A stretch of DNA of 64,000 nucleotides from Solirubrobacteraceae bacterium (GCA_030447785.1 JAUJOF010000002.1:177383-241382); one strand, 5' to 3'. Counted from the stretch's first letter, positions 16,817-25,758 are shown. A program made the numbers and translations. The notes: generated by a model not told the origin, from the letters alone.

Positions 16817-16868
16817 CGATGCAAGGACCCACCACTCGACGCCAGTTCCGCACCCCTACCCTTGCGGC

Positions 16869-18080
16869 GTGGATCTCGAGCTGCTGGAGCGGACCCTCGC
16901 GGACGCGGGCGAGCCTTCCTACCGCGCCGGCCAGGCGTGGGACTGGGCCGCCCGCGGCGCCGCGGGCTACGCCGCCATGACCAACCTGCCGGCCGCGCTG
17001 CGCGCGCGGCTGGAGGACCAGGTGCCCTTCTCCACCCTGACCGTGCAGCGCGAGGCGCACGCGCGCGACGGCACGGTCAAGACGCTGTTTCACACCGCGG
17101 ACGGTCGCCCCGTGGAGGCCGTCCTGATGCGCTACCGCGACGGGAGGCGCTCGGTCTGCCTGTCCTCCCAGTCCGGCTGCCCGCTGACCTGCACCTTCTG
17201 CGCCACGGGCGCGATGCGCTTCGGGCGCAACCTCTCCGCGTGGGAGATCCTCGACCAGGCCCTGCACTTTCGCCGCGTCGAGCCGATCGACCACGTCGTG
17301 TTCATGGGCATGGGCGAGCCGATGATGAACCTCGACGCCGTGCTGGGCGCCTGCGCGCGCCTGCCCGGCGCGGGAGTCACCAACCGGCGCACGGCGATCT
17401 CCACGGTGGGGTGGGTCCCGGGCATCGAGCGACTGACCGCCAGTGGCCTGCCCGTGCGCCTGGCCCTCTCCCTGCACGCGGCCGACGACGCGCTGCGCAG
17501 CGCGATCATGCCGGTCAACGAGCGCTACCCGCTGGCCGACGTGCTGGCGGCCTGCCGGCGCCATTTCGAGGCGACCAACCGGATGGTGTTCGTGGAGTAC
17601 GTGATGCTCGCGGGCGTCAACGATCGCCACGAGCAGGCCCGTCAGCTGGTCGACGTGCTCGACCCGCGCGCCTTCAAGGTCAACCTCATCCCCTACAACC
17701 CCACGGGCGCCTATCACGGCTCCGGCCGGGCGGCCATCGATGCCTTCCGGGCCGTCCTCGAAGAGCACGGGCTGCGGGCCACCGTCCGCCTCACGCGCGG
17801 GCGTGACATCGACGCCGCCTGCGGCCAGCTGGCGGGTGTCACGGTGCCGCCGTCGGCCGCCCCGACACGGGCCGGCGAGGACGGGAGAGCCCCTGGGGGC
17901 CCGCCTGGGGAGGCCACGTCGGCCACCCCAGGCACCCCGCGGCCTGGGGGCCCGCCTGGGGAGGCCACGTCGGCCACCCCAGGCACCCCGCGGGGGGCTC
18001 AGCCGCCACCGCCCGTACCGGCGTCGCCGGAGGCGACCCCGGTGAAGCGCTCGCGCAGCGCGAGGACGTTGGCCACGTAG
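16869..18080 (+). CDS. rlmN: dual-specificity 23S rRNA/tRNA adenine C2-methyltransferase RlmN, with repetitive C-terminal extension
   Basis: Radical-SAM enzyme that methylates C2 of A2503 in 23S rRNA and A37 of some tRNAs. The radical-SAM cluster motif is CPLTCTFC (CxxxCxxC, about residue 100). GEPMMN and SLHA follow, and the catalytic C-terminal cysteine is in DAACGQLAG (about 320). The normal family end is just after that cysteine, but the frame stays open for some 75 more residues. These include two identical 17-residue Gly/Pro/Ala/Thr units encoded by a perfect 51-bp tandem repeat. The last part overlaps the 3' end of the LysM gene on the other strand. The extension is probably read-through of a duplicated intergenic repeat, not a domain. 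GTG start. Confidence 0.92.
   Translation: MDLELLERTLADAGEPSYRAGQAWDWAARGAAGYAAMTNLPAALRARLEDQVPFSTLTVQREAHARDGTVKTLFHTADGRPVEAVLMRYRDGRRSVCLSSQSGCPLTCTFCATGAMRFGRNLSAWEILDQALHFRRVEPIDHVVFMGMGEPMMNLDAVLGACARLPGAGVTNRRTAISTVGWVPGIERLTASGLPVRLALSLHAADDALRSAIMPVNERYPLADVLAACRRHFEATNRMVFVEYVMLAGVNDRHEQARQLVDVLDPRAFKVNLIPYNPTGAYHGSGRAAIDAFRAVLEEHGLRATVRLTRGRDIDAACGQLAGVTVPPSAAPTRAGEDGRAPGGPPGEATSATPGTPRPGGPPGEATSATPGTPRGAQPPPPVPASPEATPVKRSRSARTLAT
17892..17993 (-). repeat. perfect 51-bp tandem repeat, hairpin-forming (copies F1/F2 of the dispersed family)
   Basis: Two identical 51-bp units (17892-17942, 17943-17993) between the LysM gene stop and the rlmN core. Each folds as GCCTGGGG-A-GGCC / GGCC-A-CCCCAGGC with loop ACGTC. 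Read in the LysM-gene direction the unit starts GGTGCCTGGGGTGGCC, aligning with the GGTGCCGGAGGCGGCC start of copies B and E, and ends GGGCCCCCAGG; the GTCGC tail is absent. Confidence 0.8.
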
Positions 18081-18934
18081 CGCTGGGTCTCGGGCAGCAT
18101 CCCGATGCGCTGCACCGAGGCCATGCCCTGGTAGTAGCCCGCCGCCGCGGTGGCGGGGTCGCCGCCCGACATGTCGAGCATCCGGTTCAGGTAGAGGACG
18201 CCGGCGTGCACGTTGTCGACCGCCGAGCCGGTGTCCAGCGGGCGCTCCGCCAGGTTGGCCTGCACCCAGTCCCACGTCCCGGGCAGCACCTGCATGACCC
18301 CGCGGGCGTTGGCCGAGGAGACCACGCCGTTGTTGAAGCCGCTCTCCTGCCAGGCGATCGCCGCGGCCAGGTCGGCCGGGACGCCGTGCTGGCCGGCCAC
18401 GTCGGCGATCTGGCCGGCGTCCACGCTGCCAGCGACGGGCTCGGGGCCGGCGCTTTGCACCACCGCGGTGGCGGGCTCGGGCTCGCCACCGCCCAGCTGC
18501 GACCCAGTGGGCATCTTCAGCGCCGTGCCGCTGACCAGCGCAGCGGCGGGATCGAGACCGTTCATGGCCGCCACGGCCTCGACGGTGGTGCCCGTCCGGG
18601 CGGCCAGCGCGGACAGGGTGTCCCCGGGCTGAACGGTGTAGGCGCCCAGTGGACCGGGGCCCTCGGTGCCCGTGGCGCCCAGGGCCCCGGTCGCGCCGCC
18701 GGGCGCCGGCGCGGCCGTGCCGGACTCGGGGACGGTCAGCTCGGAGCCGGCGATGATCCCAGCTCCGGGCGGGAGGCCGCTGGCCGACGCAACCTCGTCG
18801 GCGGACACCCCGTGGACGGCGGCGATCCCCGAAAGGGTCTCGCCGGGCTGGACGGGATGGGTGACGTGCGCCTGCGCCGCTGCGGGCGTCAGGGTGCAGA
18901 GTGCGAGCGCCAGGGGCGCACAGCGGCGGCGCAT
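17999..18934 (-). CDS. secreted lytic transglycosylase-like protein with two LysM domains
   Basis: Predicted exported peptidoglycan-active protein, 311 residues. A signal peptide (MRRRCAPLALALCTLTPAAAQA) is followed by two LysM peptidoglycan-binding domains starting HPVQPGETLSGIAA (about residue 27) and YTVQPGDTLSALAA (about 98). The SLT/transglycosylase domain comes after them, with WQESGFNN carrying the catalytic Glu (about 205) and ARGVMQVLPGTW. A Gly tail ends the protein. The ATG at 18934 has a perfect GGAGG five bases upstream; the longer frame to 18973 is less likely. Likely role: cleaving glycan strands during growth or turnover. The 51-bp tandem hairpin repeats follow its stop. Confidence 0.9.
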   Translation of the reverse strand: MRRRCAPLALALCTLTPAAAQAHVTHPVQPGETLSGIAAVHGVSADEVASASGLPPGAGIIAGSELTVPESGTAAPAPGGATGALGATGTEGPGPLGAYTVQPGDTLSALAARTGTTVEAVAAMNGLDPAAALVSGTALKMPTGSQLGGGEPEPATAVVQSAGPEPVAGSVDAGQIADVAGQHGVPADLAAAIAWQESGFNNGVVSSANARGVMQVLPGTWDWVQANLAERPLDTGSAVDNVHAGVLYLNRMLDMSGGDPATAAAGYYQGMASVQRIGMLPETQRYVANVLALRERFTGVASGDAGTGGGG

Positions 18935-19012
18935 GGGACCTCCTGCGTCGTCGAGGTGGGGACGGGTGCCCATTCGCGCCCCGGCGCGGGCCGCCCTGCC
19001 GCTCGCGCGGGT

Positions 19013-20386
19013 TTACGTGATCTTGCAAGGTCCCGTGCGGGCCTGCTCGAGCACGGCGCCCAGGCGGCCGGCCAGCGCTGGCCAGGCATAGCGCGCGCGG
19101 GCGAGATCGCGGGCGGCGGCCCCACGGCGGGCGCGCTCGGCGGGGTGGGCCAGCACGGCGCGCAGGGCTGCGGCGAGCGCCTCGCGGTCGTCGGGCTCCA
19201 CGAGCCACCCCGTGACGCCGTCGTCCACGATCTCCGCGGGCCCGTAGCGATCGACCGCGATGGCCGGCAGCCCGCAGGCCATGCCCTCCACCAGCACCGC
19301 GCCGAACCCTTCGCGCACCGAGGCCAGCACCTGCGCGTCGGCGGCGGAGAAGAAGGAGCCCAGCGCATCGTGGTCGTGCCAGCCGGCCAGGTAGACGTCG
19401 CGCGCGGCGGTGCGCCTGATCGCCTCCAGCGGGTGCTCACCCTCCCACTCGCCGGGATGACCGCCCAGCAACACCAGTGCGCCGGGGTGCTCGTCGCGGG
19501 CGTGCGCGAAGGCCTCGATCAGCAGCGGCAGGCGCTTGACCGCGGTAAAGCGCCCGACGGCCAGCAGCACGGGCCCGTCGAGCAACGCGCGCAGGTCCTC
19601 GGGGCGGTAGCGCACCGAGCCCGCGCTGTCTCCCGGCGCCCAGCCGCGCGGGTCGTCGACCAGCCAGCGCCGCCAATGGGCAGCGCGGTCCAGGTCGACG
19701 CGGCGCATCACGACCGGGTCGAAGCCGTTGGGCACGTGCACGCAGCGCTGCGCCTCGACGCCCAGCAGCGACACCGCGCGCTGCACCTGGCCCGGGGAGA
19801 TCACGACCACACGCGCGCAGCGCTGCGCCCAGGCACGCATGCGCTCGCGCCACGCGGCGGCGTGGGGCCAGCCCGCGGGCGGGCCCTCCTCGATGGCCTC
19901 CAGCATGAGCAGCTCCGTCCCGTGCAGATGGGCTACCACGGGGACCTCGGGCGCCACGCGCGCCGCGGCCTCGTTCAGGACGGTGAGATGGTGGAGGTGG
20001 AGCACGTCCGCCTCCCGCGCTCCCGCGGCCCGAAGCGCGGCGCCCCAGGCGGCCACCTGGCGCTCGGCGACGGCGTCGTCCAGCGCGGCGGCAACGCGGT
20101 CGGGGGCGCCCGGGCGGTCCTCGAAGGAGGGGTGCATCGGCGCCGCGCCGCCGGGCGGGTCCATGGGATCGTCCGCGGCCAGTGCGGTGCCGAAGTCGAC
20201 GGTGCGCACCTCCAGGCCCGCGTAGAAGCGAGCGGCGTCGCCGTGGCCGTCGAGGTCCGAGCGCGAGCCCGAGAGCACGGTGACGTCCCAGCCGTGGGCA
20301 GGCAGGCCGGCGGCCAGCGCCCGCGCCACGTGCGCCGAACCGCCGCGCGGGAAGAACTGCAGCGCGCTGAGCACCCGGCCGCCCAC
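19013..20386 (-). CDS. glycosyltransferase family 4 (GT-B fold)
   Basis: 457-residue GT4 enzyme. An N-terminal donor/acceptor half opens VLSALQFFPRGGSAHVARALAAG, with HLHHLTVLNEAAA and AHLHGTELLML. The C-terminal nucleotide-sugar half contains AVGRFTAVKRLPLLIEAF (about residue 290), LAGWHDHDAL, and the EGFGAVLVEGMACGLP signature (about 365) with the EX7E glutamates. Substrates cannot be predicted; cell-envelope glycan or glycolipid synthesis is usual. GTG start at 20386. It lies upstream of the LysM protein on the same strand, 78 bases apart. Confidence 0.88.
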   Translation of the reverse strand: MGGRVLSALQFFPRGGSAHVARALAAGLPAHGWDVTVLSGSRSDLDGHGDAARFYAGLEVRTVDFGTALAADDPMDPPGGAAPMHPSFEDRPGAPDRVAAALDDAVAERQVAAWGAALRAAGAREADVLHLHHLTVLNEAAARVAPEVPVVAHLHGTELLMLEAIEEGPPAGWPHAAAWRERMRAWAQRCARVVVISPGQVQRAVSLLGVEAQRCVHVPNGFDPVVMRRVDLDRAAHWRRWLVDDPRGWAPGDSAGSVRYRPEDLRALLDGPVLLAVGRFTAVKRLPLLIEAFAHARDEHPGALVLLGGHPGEWEGEHPLEAIRRTAARDVYLAGWHDHDALGSFFSAADAQVLASVREGFGAVLVEGMACGLPAIAVDRYGPAEIVDDGVTGWLVEPDDREALAAALRAVLAHPAERARRGAAARDLARARYAWPALAGRLGAVLEQARTGPCKIT

Positions 20387-20545
20387 CCGGGTGTTCTACC
20401 GCGCGCGTGAACGCCAGGTGAACGCCTCGGGCCGATTCAGCGACCGCGTCAGGATGCGCCCGTCCCCAATGGCGATCGCTCGCGGGGACACCGCCGGTCG
20501 CGCCGCCTGGGTGTTGGAGGCAGGTAACGGCAGCAGTCGTCTCGT

Positions 20546-20977
20546 TCAGGCGCCGCCCCGTCTGCGGCGGATTTCGCGCACAACCAACCACACGGCCACA
20601 ACGACGAATCCGCCGACGGCAGCTCCGCTGCTCACGAGATCCGCCGTGATCGGCTCCCCGATCGCAGCAAGCACGAGGAGCGTCGCCAGTGCACAGCCCG
20701 CTGCGATGACGAGCAACCCGCACAACGCCCACCCGTAGTCGGGCAGTGCGCGAACGAGAGACCCGTCGGCGATGCCGTGCCCAAGCCACGTGAGGCCGAA
20801 GACCGCGCAGCCGATGCACCAGGGGACGACGAACGCGAGATCGACCGCTCGCGGCGCGTCGACGAGCCGAAGCAGGAGAGCCAGAAAGATGCCAAAGCCG
20901 TAGAGCGTCAGGAACCGATCCTCGGCCTGCGCACGAGTCAGGCGGAGTGTTTCCCAATCGGTGTGCAGATGGCCCAT
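20546..20977 (-). CDS. integral membrane protein, unknown function
   Basis: 143 residues with four hydrophobic segments (about residues 24-38, 47-68, 82-107, 118-134), a polar N-terminus and a basic C-terminal tail (REIRRRRGGA). The base composition is visibly lower in G/C and codon use more mixed than the neighbours, which suggests later arrival. I recognise no family. The ATG at 20977 is the only reasonable start. Located between the NAGPA-family gene and the glycosyltransferase in the block separating scpB from the pseudouridine synthase gene. Confidence 0.7.
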   Translation of the reverse strand: MGHLHTDWETLRLTRAQAEDRFLTLYGFGIFLALLLRLVDAPRAVDLAFVVPWCIGCAVFGLTWLGHGIADGSLVRALPDYGWALCGLLVIAAGCALATLLVLAAIGEPITADLVSSGAAVGGFVVVAVWLVVREIRRRRGGA

Positions 20978-21025
20978 TGAGGCAAAGGGGTCCCTGCTCG
21001 AGCACGACCGCGCCCGTGGCCAGCG

Positions 21026-21805
21026 TCAGGGGCGAGCGAAGGTCAGCGCCGTCGAGACGGGCCGTCCCCCGGGCAGCGGGGTACCATCGCCCTCGCGCGG
21101 ACGGTTGACCAGCCGGCCGCCGGCGACCAGCGAGGTCGATCCGCCGCCGTCGAGGTTGAGCGCGTCCTGCGCGCCCAGCGCGACGAGCACGTGGGCCAGC
21201 TCTCCGAGCGTGAGCCCCGCATCCTCGGGGTGGCGCCCGTCGCACGCCAGGGCGAGCAGGCGGTCGCCGGCCACGGCCAGGGCCGCGCGCGGATGGCGCC
21301 CGGCGGTGATGTCGGAGTCGAACTGGTGGGAGGCCGCCGCGAAGCCCTCGGGGTCGACGCCGTCGCGGTGGACGGCCCGTCCCTCGCGCACCAGCAGCGG
21401 CCCGGCCTGCAGCAGGTCCCCGCGCGGATGGTCGGGCAGCTCGTGGCGGCGCGCGATGACCGGGCCCGCCGGCCCGAGGTGCACGCAGGCGCGCACGGCG
21501 CCCCACGGCGGGGCGAAGGGCTCGGCCCTCCGCGCGATCCCCCGCGTGCGCAGCTCGCCCAGCGGCCGGCCATCCGTGCGCACGTAGAAGCCGCCCACGA
21601 GCGCGTCGGCCACCCCCCGCGCCGAGCACCAGGCGGCCAGGGGCCGCGCGCGGCCCAGGCACACCACCCGGGCCTCCGTGGTGGCCAGCGGATGCTCCGC
21701 GAGGTGCACCGTGGTCGCCGCTGCGTCGGCCAGCGGCACGCGCAGGCGATGCACGTGGCGCGGGGCCCGCGCCGCGGCCGGCCGCGGGAGGTGGGCGACG
21801 GTCAC
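21026..21805 (-). CDS. phosphodiester glycosidase (NAGPA) family protein
   Basis: 259 residues with the C-terminal signature of the NAGPA/phosphodiester-glycosidase fold: DALNLDGGGSTSLVAGGRLVN (residues about 215-235), preceded by RLLALACDGR and GLTLGELAHVLVALGA. The family cleaves sugar-1-phosphodiester bonds, as in the mammalian uncovering enzyme and bacterial wall-glycan enzymes. No signal peptide is evident, unusual because many bacterial members are exported. GTG start at 21805. Substrate unknown. Confidence 0.82.
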   Translation of the reverse strand: MTVAHLPRPAAARAPRHVHRLRVPLADAAATTVHLAEHPLATTEARVVCLGRARPLAAWCSARGVADALVGGFYVRTDGRPLGELRTRGIARRAEPFAPPWGAVRACVHLGPAGPVIARRHELPDHPRGDLLQAGPLLVREGRAVHRDGVDPEGFAAASHQFDSDITAGRHPRAALAVAGDRLLALACDGRHPEDAGLTLGELAHVLVALGAQDALNLDGGGSTSLVAGGRLVNRPREGDGTPLPGGRPVSTALTFARP

Positions 21806-21893
21806 GCACGGACCGTAGGCGCGCGGGCGGCGCGAACGGTGAAGAGGCGGTTACGTTCGTCGCGAACCCGAGTATGAATTCGTATGCTCGGAC

Positions 21894-22508
21894 TCAGCCA
21901 TCGGGCGCGGGCATGGCGCTGTCGGCCCCCAGCCCCGCCCGTGCCTCGCCGGCACGCAGCAGCCGGTCGCGCAGTTGCGCCTCGTCCTCGGGTGATGGGT
22001 CCCATGCGCCCACGTCAGGCAGGCTCTCGAGGGACTCGAGGCCGAACAGGCGCAGGAACAGCGGCGTCGTGCGCAGCAGCACCGCGCCGAACTGCGAGCG
22101 CCCGGCCTCCTCCACCAGCCCGCGCTCCAGGAGCGTGGTTGAGGCCGACTCGGCGCTGACGCCGCGGATGCGGGTGATCTCCGGACGCGAGACGGGCTGC
22201 AGGTAGGCCACGATGGCCAGCGTCTCGGCCTGGGCGGGGGTCAGCGGGGTGGTGCGCGGACGCGCCAGCAGGCGCCGGGCGGCGGGCTCGGCCACCGGGT
22301 CGGTGGCCAGGGTCACCCCGCCGGCCACGCGGCGCACCACCAGGCCGCGGGCGCCGGGCGCGCAGCGCTCCTCCAGGGCCGCGAGCGCCGCCTCCACCTC
22401 GCCGACCTCCACCTCGGCGGCCTCGGCCAGCTCGGGCACCGCGACGGGGTCGGGCGAGAGGAACAGCAGCGCCTCCAGGACGCGCTCGAGCTCGTCAACG
22501 CCGCTCAC
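21894..22508 (-). CDS. scpB: segregation and condensation protein B
   Basis: Winged-helix partner of the SMC-ScpA condensin complex. 204 residues with two winged-helix domains; ELERVLEALLFLSPDPV opens the first, and TPAQAETLAIVAYLQPVSRPEI (about residue 95) is the family signature, followed by RIRGVSAEST-like text and the late TTPLFLRLFGL. Start is a GTG at 22508 overlapping the scpA stop (GTGA), so synthesis is coupled to ScpA. The C-terminus is an acidic, Ala-rich tail. In the usual order it would be followed by the pseudouridine synthase gene. Confidence 0.94.
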   Translation of the reverse strand: MSGVDELERVLEALLFLSPDPVAVPELAEAAEVEVGEVEAALAALEERCAPGARGLVVRRVAGGVTLATDPVAEPAARRLLARPRTTPLTPAQAETLAIVAYLQPVSRPEITRIRGVSAESASTTLLERGLVEEAGRSQFGAVLLRTTPLFLRLFGLESLESLPDVGAWDPSPEDEAQLRDRLLRAGEARAGLGADSAMPAPDG

Positions 22509-23260
22509 GAGGCGACCGCCCGGGGCGGCGGCGCGGCGGCCACCGGCATGATCGCGATGTCGCCGAAGGGGCCCTCCTGCTCCCAGGTGGCCTCTCCCTG
22601 CTTGTGGAGCTCGAGCAGCGCGAACAGGGTCACCGCGACGGTGACCCGGTCGGCGCCGCGCACCGCCTCGTCGAAGGAGGCCCCGCCGCGGCGCAGCAGC
22701 GCACGCAGGTGGGACAGGCGCTCAGCCACGCTGACGCGCGGGACGGCCAGGTGGCGCAGGTCCAGACGCGGGGGGAGGCGCAGCAGGCCCCCCAGGGAGC
22801 GGCTCAGCCTCGCCGGATGGTACGCGCCGGCGGGAACCTCCGGCGCGTCGCCGCGGCGCAGCTCGGGCGGCAGCGGCGCGGAGCGGTAGCGCACGCCCTC
22901 CTCTGCGGCCAGGCGCTCGTGCAGGTGGCAGGCCGCGCCGCGGTAGCGCTGGGCCTCGAGCATCCGCTGCAACAGCTCCTCGGCGGCCTCCTGGGGCTCC
23001 AGGTCGACGAGCTCCTCGTCCTCGCGCGGGAGCATCAGCCGCGACTTGAGCTCGAGCAGCGCGGCGATCAGCACCAGGAACTCGGTGACCGCCTCCAGGT
23101 CCAGCTCCCCGCGGGCCTCGAGGTGGTCGAGGTAGGCCACCACGACGTCGGCCAGCTCGACCTCGAGCAGGTCGACCTCCTCACGCAGCACGAGCGTGAG
23201 CAGCAGGTCGAAGGGCCCGGAGAAGACCTCCAGATCGAGCTCGAGCTGGGCCAGGGACAC
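22505..23260 (-). CDS. scpA: segregation and condensation protein A (kleisin)
   Basis: Kleisin that bridges SMC heads in bacterial condensin. 251 residues. The N-terminal signature FSGPFDLLLTLVLREEVDLLEV (from about residue 13) is highly typical, as is YLVL-like FLVLIAALLELKSRLMLP (about 62). The C-terminal winged-helix domain ends TVAVTLFALLELHKQGEATWEQ. GTG start at 23260, 31 bases after the trpS stop. It forms a coupled pair with scpB. Confidence 0.95.
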   Translation of the reverse strand: MSLAQLELDLEVFSGPFDLLLTLVLREEVDLLEVELADVVVAYLDHLEARGELDLEAVTEFLVLIAALLELKSRLMLPREDEELVDLEPQEAAEELLQRMLEAQRYRGAACHLHERLAAEEGVRYRSAPLPPELRRGDAPEVPAGAYHPARLSRSLGGLLRLPPRLDLRHLAVPRVSVAERLSHLRALLRRGGASFDEAVRGADRVTVAVTLFALLELHKQGEATWEQEGPFGDIAIMPVAAAPPPRAVAS

Positions 23261-23291
23261 CGCCCGCGAACCGTAGCGCTCGTCGCGGCGC

Positions 23292-24290
23292 TCAGCGCGC
23301 GCGCGGAGGGCCGACGCCCATGGCCTCGCGCACGTCGGCCAGGGTCTCGCGGGCGATCGCGCGGGCCCGCTCGGCCCCCGCGGCCAGCGTCGCCTCCAGA
23401 GCCGCCTCGTCCTCGCGCAGCTGGACGTAGCGCTCGCGCACGGGCGCCAGGCCCTCCACCACCGCGTGAGACACCGCCTGCTTGAGGTCGCCGTAGCCGC
23501 GCGCGCGGGCCAGCTCGGCCTCCACCGCCTCGGGGGCCACCCCGCGCACCGCGGCGGCGATCTCGATGAGGTTGGTCACGCCCGGCTTGTCCAAAGCTCG
23601 GACGATCTCCGTTCCCGAGTCGGTCACCGCGCGCTTGAACTTGCGCTCGATCGCGTCGGGCTCGTCGAGCACGTACAGCGTTCCCTGCTCGCTGCCCCCG
23701 GTGGTGGACATCTTGCGCTCGGGCTCCTGGAGGTCGCGCACGCGGGCGGCCACGGTGGGGATGCGGTGCTCGGGCACGACGAGCAGGCCCTCGCCGTAGC
23801 GCGCGTTGAAGCGCCCGGCCACGTCGCGCATGAGCTCCAAATGCTCGCGCTGATCCTCCCCCACCGGGACCTCGTGGGCGCGGTAGGCCAGCACGTCGGC
23901 GGCCTGGAGCACGGGATAGAACAGCAACCCCGCCGAGACCAGCTCGCGCTGGGCGGCCGACTTGTCGCGGAACTGGTGCATGCGGTTGAGCTCCCCCAGC
24001 GCGGTGACCGAGCACAGCAGCCAGCACAGCTCGGTGTGCTCGGCCACGTCGCCCTGGCGAAAGAGGATGCAGCGCTCGGGCTCCAGCCCGGCGGCCAGCA
24101 GGATCGCCGCGGTGTCCAGCGTGCGCTCGCGCAGCTGGGCGGGCTCGTAGGCCACCGTGGTCGCGTGCAGGTCGACGATGCACAGGATCGCCTCGCCGCG
24201 CTCCTGGGAGTCGACGTACTGACGGATCGCCCCCAGGTAGTTGCCCAGGTGCTTGCGCCCGGTCGGCTGGATGCCCGAGAAGATCCGCAT
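23292..24290 (-). CDS. trpS: tryptophanyl-tRNA synthetase
   Basis: Class Ic aminoacyl-tRNA synthetase, 332 residues, normal for the bacterial type. The HIGH-like motif is in [16 protein letters not shown] near the N-terminus (residues 6-21) and the KMSKS loop appears as RKMSTT (about 195). [10 protein letters not shown] for Trp/ATP binding lies near 145. ATG at 24290 begins [11 protein letters not shown], the standard start; the open frame upstream of it is on the far side of a divergent gap and is not credible. First gene of the minus-strand trpS-scpA-scpB set. Confidence 0.96.
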   Translation of the reverse strand: MRIFSGIQPTGRKHLGNYLGAIRQYVDSQERGEAILCIVDLHATTVAYEPAQLRERTLDTAAILLAAGLEPERCILFRQGDVAEHTELCWLLCSVTALGELNRMHQFRDKSAAQRELVSAGLLFYPVLQAADVLAYRAHEVPVGEDQREHLELMRDVAGRFNARYGEGLLVVPEHRIPTVAARVRDLQEPERKMSTTGGSEQGTLYVLDEPDAIERKFKRAVTDSGTEIVRALDKPGVTNLIEIAAAVRGVAPEAVEAELARARGYGDLKQAVSHAVVEGLAPVRERYVQLREDEAALEATLAAGAERARAIARETLADVREAMGVGPPRAR

Positions 24291-24366
24291 GGCGGGCGCG
24301 CAGGCTAACGCCACCGCTTCACACGATGGTGTCGTGCGCGGGGCGCGGATCGGCGACAGTGACGTC

Positions 24367-25257
24367 GTGCGCCGTGCCGTCGCCCTCCTCGGAGCCCTTG
24401 TCGCCCTGACCGCGGTCGGGATCGCGATCGTCGGGTCGTCCGCCCGCGCGCCCGCCACCGCGCCGCCCCCCGCTGGGCCCGCCCTGCTGCCCGAGCTGGC
24501 GCTGCTCCCGGTCCCCGCCGCCCTGGCGCGCGCCGACTCGCCGGCCCCACCGACCCACCCGACCGCCGCGGACCTGCGCCGGGCCACGCGGTGGGCGGCG
24601 CGCCGCGAGGGCGAGATCTCCTTCGCCTTGGCCACGCCGCGCGGCTACGTGGTCGGCTCCGGGCGCACCCGCCCTGCCCCCTCGGCCAGCCTGGTCAAGA
24701 CCATGCTCCTGGTGGCCGCGCTGCGCGAGGCCGGCGAGCACCCGGTCCCTCCGGCGATGCGCGCGCTGCTGGAGCCGATGGTCACCGCCTCGGACAATCC
24801 GACCGCTGTCGCGGTCCACGCCCGGGTGGGCGACGCGGGCCTCGCCGCCGTCGGGCGGGCGGCGGGGATGCGCAACCTCGACCTCGAAGGTCCGCTGTTC
24901 GACACCGTGGTGGCGGCCAGCGACCAGGCTCGCCTGTTCCTGCACGTCGAGCAGCTCGTCCCGCCCCGCCACCGCGCCTTCCTGCGCCGCCTGCTGGGCC
25001 ACGTGGTGCCATGGCAGCGCTGGGGCATCCCCCGCGCCCTGGGCGACGGCGCCCGCCCCCTCTTCAAGGGCGGGTGGCGCGACGATCTCGTGCACCAGGC
25101 CGGCCGGGTGCGGATCGGCGGGCGACGCGTGGGCGTGGCCGTGCTCACGTGGGGCAACCCATCTCAGGCCTACGGCCGGGCGACGGTGGAGGGCGTGGTC
25201 CGCCGGGCTCTGGGCCGCGGGCGGTGGGCGCGCATCGACGCCTCCGGCTCGGGGTAG
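24367..25257 (+). CDS. serine hydrolase, class A beta-lactamase-like fold
   Basis: 296 residues with an N-terminal membrane/signal helix ([21 protein letters not shown]), then a Pro/Ala linker and a penicillin-recognising fold. The catalytic SxxK is SLVK in [14 protein letters not shown] (about residue 104), the second box is SDN in [11 protein letters not shown] (about 141) and the third, KTG-like, is KGG in FKGGWRDD (about 233). All three active-site elements are present, but the family also includes non-lactamase esterases and peptidases, so antibiotic hydrolysis is not implied. The GTG at 24367 gives a clean signal sequence. Divergent from trpS; the DUF1360 gene follows 9 bases on. Confidence 0.8.
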   Translation: MRRAVALLGALVALTAVGIAIVGSSARAPATAPPPAGPALLPELALLPVPAALARADSPAPPTHPTAADLRRATRWAARREGEISFALATPRGYVVGSGRTRPAPSASLVKTMLLVAALREAGEHPVPPAMRALLEPMVTASDNPTAVAVHARVGDAGLAAVGRAAGMRNLDLEGPLFDTVVAASDQARLFLHVEQLVPPRHRAFLRRLLGHVVPWQRWGIPRALGDGARPLFKGGWRDDLVHQAGRVRIGGRRVGVAVLTWGNPSQAYGRATVEGVVRRALGRGRWARIDASGSG

Positions 25258-25266
25258 CGCCCGGGG

Positions 25267-25758
25267 ATGTCGACTGACTCCCGCCCCACCCAATCCGCCG
25301 ACTACGCCGCCCTCAGTGCGGGCTACGGTGCCCTGCTGGGCGCTCTGCTCGTCGCCTCCCGCGACAAGGGCGAAGAGCCCGTCCGCCCTGAGGAGGCGCT
25401 CAGCCTGGGCGTGGCGACGTTCGCGCTGGCCAAGCTGGTGGCCAAGGAGAAGGTCGAGGGCTGGGTGCGCGAGCCCTTCGTGTACGAGGACGGCGAGCAG
25501 CGCGTCCCCAAGGGCTCTGGCCTGCGCTATGTGATCGGCGAGCTGCTGACCTGCACGCGGTGCACCGGCGTGTGGAGCGCCCTGGGCCTGGTGGCGCTGC
25601 GCGTGATGCGCCCCCGTGAGGCGCGGGTGGTCACCGCCCTGCTGGGTGCCAGCGCGGTCAACGACTTCGCCCAGGCGGCCTTCACCTGGACGCAGGCGCG
25701 CACGGACGCCGCCCAGGTCCGCGCCAGCCGCGAGGAGCGCGAGCCCGCGGTCGACTAG
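25267..25758 (+). CDS. DUF1360 family protein
   Basis: 163 residues with hydrophobic segments near 16-30 and 45-60 and the DUF1360 signature GELLTCTRCTGVWSALGLVALR (about residue 92) containing CxxC. The family includes small membrane proteins found near spore or envelope genes in Firmicutes and Actinobacteria; function is unknown. ATG at 25267. Its TAG stop overlaps the gcvPB stop on the opposite strand by three bases, so the two genes are strictly convergent with no terminator space. Confidence 0.8.
   Translation: MSTDSRPTQSADYAALSAGYGALLGALLVASRDKGEEPVRPEEALSLGVATFALAKLVAKEKVEGWVREPFVYEDGEQRVPKGSGLRYVIGELLTCTRCTGVWSALGLVALRVMRPREARVVTALLGASAVNDFAQAAFTWTQARTDAAQVRASREEREPAVD

Noticed and set aside
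17892-17993. CRISPR-like direct repeat
   Set aside because: Just two adjacent units without a spacer, each a hairpin related to the dispersed repeat family.
18935-19012. Possible c-di-AMP (ydaO) riboswitch before the LysM gene
   Set aside because: The gap is only 78 bases and shows none of the conserved core segments.
24367-25257. Antibiotic-resistance beta-lactamase
   Set aside because: SxxK, SDN and KGG are present, but the family contains many esterases and peptidases; no context supports resistance.
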